A stretch of 17,835 bases of DNA from Planctomycetia bacterium (lineage in GTDB: Bacteria; Planctomycetota; Phycisphaerae; Phycisphaerales; SM1A02): NCBI GenBank assembly GCA_005798965.1, contig SYIB01000160.1:1-17835 (forward strand), read 5' to 3'. A model generated the notes under the pieces. It worked only from the letters and a program-made list of their open reading frames with translations, did not search any database and had not been told where the DNA came from. Positions 16,158 to 17,835 of this stretch are shown here, piece after piece. The first letter of the stretch is position 1. The number at the start of each line of letters is the position of its first letter. The position numbers and the translations under genes were made by a program.

Positions 16158-17287
16158 GATCCCGTGAAGGTGTCCTTGATCTTGGCCCAGACGCTGCGCG
16201 AACCCTCATGCACGGGATCGCCCTCGATCGAGGCGAGTTCGGTGTAGAGCTCGCGTTGGCGCGGCGTGAGCTCCTCCGGCACGCGGATGGTGAAGCCGAC
16301 CACGAGGTCGCCCCTGCGCGGCGAGCGCAGCGAGGGCAAGCCGCGGTCCGGAACGCGCACGAGTTCACCGTGCTGCGTGCCCGCAGGCACCTCGACCTCG
16401 ACGGGGCCATCCAGCGACTCGATCTCGATGGTGGCGCCGAGTGCTGCCTGCGCGGGCGAGAGTTCGCGCGCCATGATGAGTTCGTTGGCGTGGCGCGTCA
16501 ATGATTCGTGCTCGTTGACCCGGACGACCACATGGAGGTCACCGCGCTCGCCCTGGCCCATGGGGCTCGCTTCGGGCGGCGGGGGCTCGCCCTCGCCGGT
16601 GACGCGGATGACCTGGCCATCATCGATGCCTGCGGGGATCTTCACGCGCAGGCTGCGGCGCTTGCTGATGCGGCCCTGGCCGCGGCAGTCATCGCAGCGG
16701 TCGGTGATCACCGTGCCCCGGCCACGGCACGCGGGGCAGGTGTTGACCATGCGGAAGAGGCCACCGAGCCCGATCTGCTCGACCTGGCCGCGCCCACCGC
16801 AGCTGGTGCACTGCTTGGGCTTGGTGCCGGGCTTGGCGCCACCGCCACCACAGGTCGTGCAGACATCGAGCCGCGAGAACGCGACTTCGACGTCCTTGCC
16901 GATCAGCACGTCGGCCAACTCGATCTCGACCTGCTCTTCGAGGTCGTATCCGCGTGCCGGGCCGCGACGAGCGCGTTGCCGACCGCCGCCGAAGAGCTCA
17001 GCGAACATGTCCATGATGTCGTCCGGACGCATCCGGTTGAAGTCGTGGCCCGGCGTGCCACGAAGTCCCGCATGGCCGTGCTGGTCATAGCGCGCGCGCC
17101 GCTCGGGATCGCCGAGGACTTCATAGGCCTCGGCACAAGCCTTGAACTCAACTTCGGCCTGAGCATCGCCAGGGTTGCGATCGGGGTGCCACTTCATGGC
17201 GAGCCGCCGATACGAGCGCTTGATCTCGTCGCCGTTGGCGGCGCGCTCGACGCCGAGGACCTCGTAGTAGCAGCGTTCGACGGCCAT
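16154..17287 (-). CDS. dnaJ: Chaperone DnaJ (type I Hsp40)
   Basis: DnaJ delivers clients to DnaK and stimulates its ATPase. The protein has 377 residues, full length for the type I form. The J domain spans residues 1-72 with the essential HPD at 34-36. A Gly/Arg-rich linker follows (about 75-110). The zinc-binding centre has all four C-x-x-C-x-G-x-G repeats (CTTCGGGG, CTSCGGRG, CPACRGRG, CDDCRGQG) between about 142 and 208. The C-terminal client-binding domains include GDLHVVVRVNEH and a V-P-A-G-T-Q-H-G-E element. The Gly/Phe linker is unusually poor in Phe. It starts 95 bp after the groEL stop, with a GC hairpin between, and overlaps grpE by 4 bp. Confidence 0.97.
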   Translation of the reverse strand: MAVERCYYEVLGVERAANGDEIKRSYRRLAMKWHPDRNPGDAQAEVEFKACAEAYEVLGDPERRARYDQHGHAGLRGTPGHDFNRMRPDDIMDMFAELFGGGRQRARRGPARGYDLEEQVEIELADVLIGKDVEVAFSRLDVCTTCGGGGAKPGTKPKQCTSCGGRGQVEQIGLGGLFRMVNTCPACRGRGTVITDRCDDCRGQGRISKRRSLRVKIPAGIDDGQVIRVTGEGEPPPPEASPMGQGERGDLHVVVRVNEHESLTRHANELIMARELSPAQAALGATIEIESLDGPVEVEVPAGTQHGELVRVPDRGLPSLRSPRRGDLVVGFTIRVPEELTPRQRELYTELASIEGDPVHEGSRSVWAKIKDTFTGS

Positions 17288-17333
17288 GCTGGCTCCGATT
17301 CAGCCACCGACGACGGCGGCGATGGAACTGAAA

Positions 17334-17368
17334 CGGGGGGCCGGGGCCACGCGGACCCAGGCCCCCCG
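17334..17368 (-). terminator. GC-rich hairpin between groEL and dnaJ
   Basis: CGGGGGGCC (17334-17342) and GGCCCCCCG (17360-17368) form a perfect 9-bp stem with a 17-nt loop, 15 bp after the groEL stop. On the minus strand the stem is followed by GTTTC, so the U-tract is poor. It may be a terminator, or an attenuator that lets some groEL transcription read into dnaJ. Confidence 0.6.
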
Positions 17369-17382
17369 AGACGCACACGTGA

Positions 17383-17835
17383 TCAGTTGATGCCGCCCTC
17401 GACTGGGGCGGCGTCGTCCTTGAGCTCGGTCACGAGCACATCGGTCGTCAGCATGAGGCCAGCCACGCTTGCTGCATTGAGCAGCGCCGTGGTGGCGACC
17501 AGCGACGGGTCGATGATGCCGTTCTTGACGAGGTCGGTGAATTCGCCGGTACCGGCGTTGTAGCCGTAGCCACCCTGGCCGGTGAGCACCTTCTCGATCG
17601 TGACGTCGCCGTCCTGACCGGCGTTGGTCGCGATCTGCCAGCTCGGTGCGCGGAGCGCCTCGGCCACGATGTCGAAGCCGAAGGCCTCGTCGCCGTCAGC
17701 CTTCTTGCGCCCGGCCTTCACGGCCGTGATGGCGCGCAGGAACGCCACGCCGCCACCGGGCACGTAGCCCTCCTTGGCAGCCGCACGGGTCGCGTGCAGG
17801 GCGTCATCGACGCGGTCCTTCTTCTCCTTCATGGC
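17383..17835 (-). CDS. groEL: Chaperonin GroEL (60 kDa), C-terminal part
   Basis: The last 150 residues of a GroEL/Hsp60; the rest lies beyond the window edge. Recognisable blocks are MKEKKDRVDDALHATRAA, the equatorial-domain motif GYVPGGGVAFLRA, and GYNAGTGEFTDLVKNGIIDP with NAASVAGLMLTTD. GroEL forms double heptamer rings that fold proteins with GroES and ATP. The chain ends T-E-L-K-D-D-A-A-P-V-E-G-G-I-N, with no Gly-Gly-Met repeat tail. No groES is present downstream. The position ahead of dnaJ-grpE suggests a heat-shock gene group, but the regulatory region is outside the window. Confidence 0.95.
   Translation of the reverse strand, partial: AMKEKKDRVDDALHATRAAAKEGYVPGGGVAFLRAITAVKAGRKKADGDEAFGFDIVAEALRAPSWQIATNAGQDGDVTIEKVLTGQGGYGYNAGTGEFTDLVKNGIIDPSLVATTALLNAASVAGLMLTTDVLVTELKDDAAPVEGGIN

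Noticed and set aside
16508..17563. Plus-strand open frame of 351 codons
   Set aside because: It is antisense to dnaJ and the groEL 3' end; no domain is recognisable.

Overview
The window looks like a chromosomal segment of a high-GC planctomycete, most plausibly of the Phycisphaerae. This is an inference from four things: the dockerin-like C-terminus (two D-x-[ND]-x-D-G repeats, ending in W-G-x-C-G-G) on a secreted RCC1-repeat protein, an FG-GAP propeller protein, many small lipoproteins, and weak or absent Shine-Dalgarno sequences before several genes. I see no phage, IS element, CRISPR, rRNA or tRNA. Nearly all of the sequence is coding.

Layout, left to right. (1) Bases 1-1737, plus strand: the 3' end of an oligopeptide-type ABC transporter ATPase, a coupled small membrane-anchored protein of unknown function, and the FAD-dependent thymidylate synthase ThyX. 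(2) Bases 1847-6109, plus strand: a tight four-gene envelope operon. It encodes a secreted protein with two CsgG-like modules and a PEGA domain, a COG3014-type lipoprotein, a YcfL-type (DUF1425) lipoprotein and an LpoB-type lipoprotein. The adjacent ycfL-lpoB pair matches the Escherichia coli gene order. (3) Bases 6230-8101, plus strand: a secreted protein with 14 RCC1-like blades and a dockerin-like tail. (4) Bases 8117-9693: a minus-strand lipoprotein diverging from a dus-type tRNA-dihydrouridine synthase across a 38-bp gap that holds an inverted repeat. (5) Bases 9694-11046, minus strand: a secreted seven-bladed FG-GAP propeller whose reading frame has no stop codon where the fold ends and runs on antisense through all of dus. 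(6) Bases 11238-11987, plus strand: a dienelactone hydrolase family protein, followed by a strong hairpin between convergent genes.

(7) Bases 12063-17835, all minus strand, read from right to left: groEL (3' part only), a GC-rich hairpin, dnaJ, grpE overlapping dnaJ by ATGA, an fmdB-type zinc-ribbon gene with a long disordered tail, rnr (RNase R), and a small protein of six exact 18-residue repeats. This is a protein and RNA quality-control cluster. GroEL, DnaJ and GrpE are chaperone parts and RNase R degrades structured RNA. No dnaK, groES or hrcA lies inside the window.

The best leads for something not yet described are the CsgG/PEGA-COG3014-YcfL-LpoB cassette in a planctomycete-like genome and the FG-GAP frame without a stop. 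Family assignments come from motifs read by eye, and no database search was possible.
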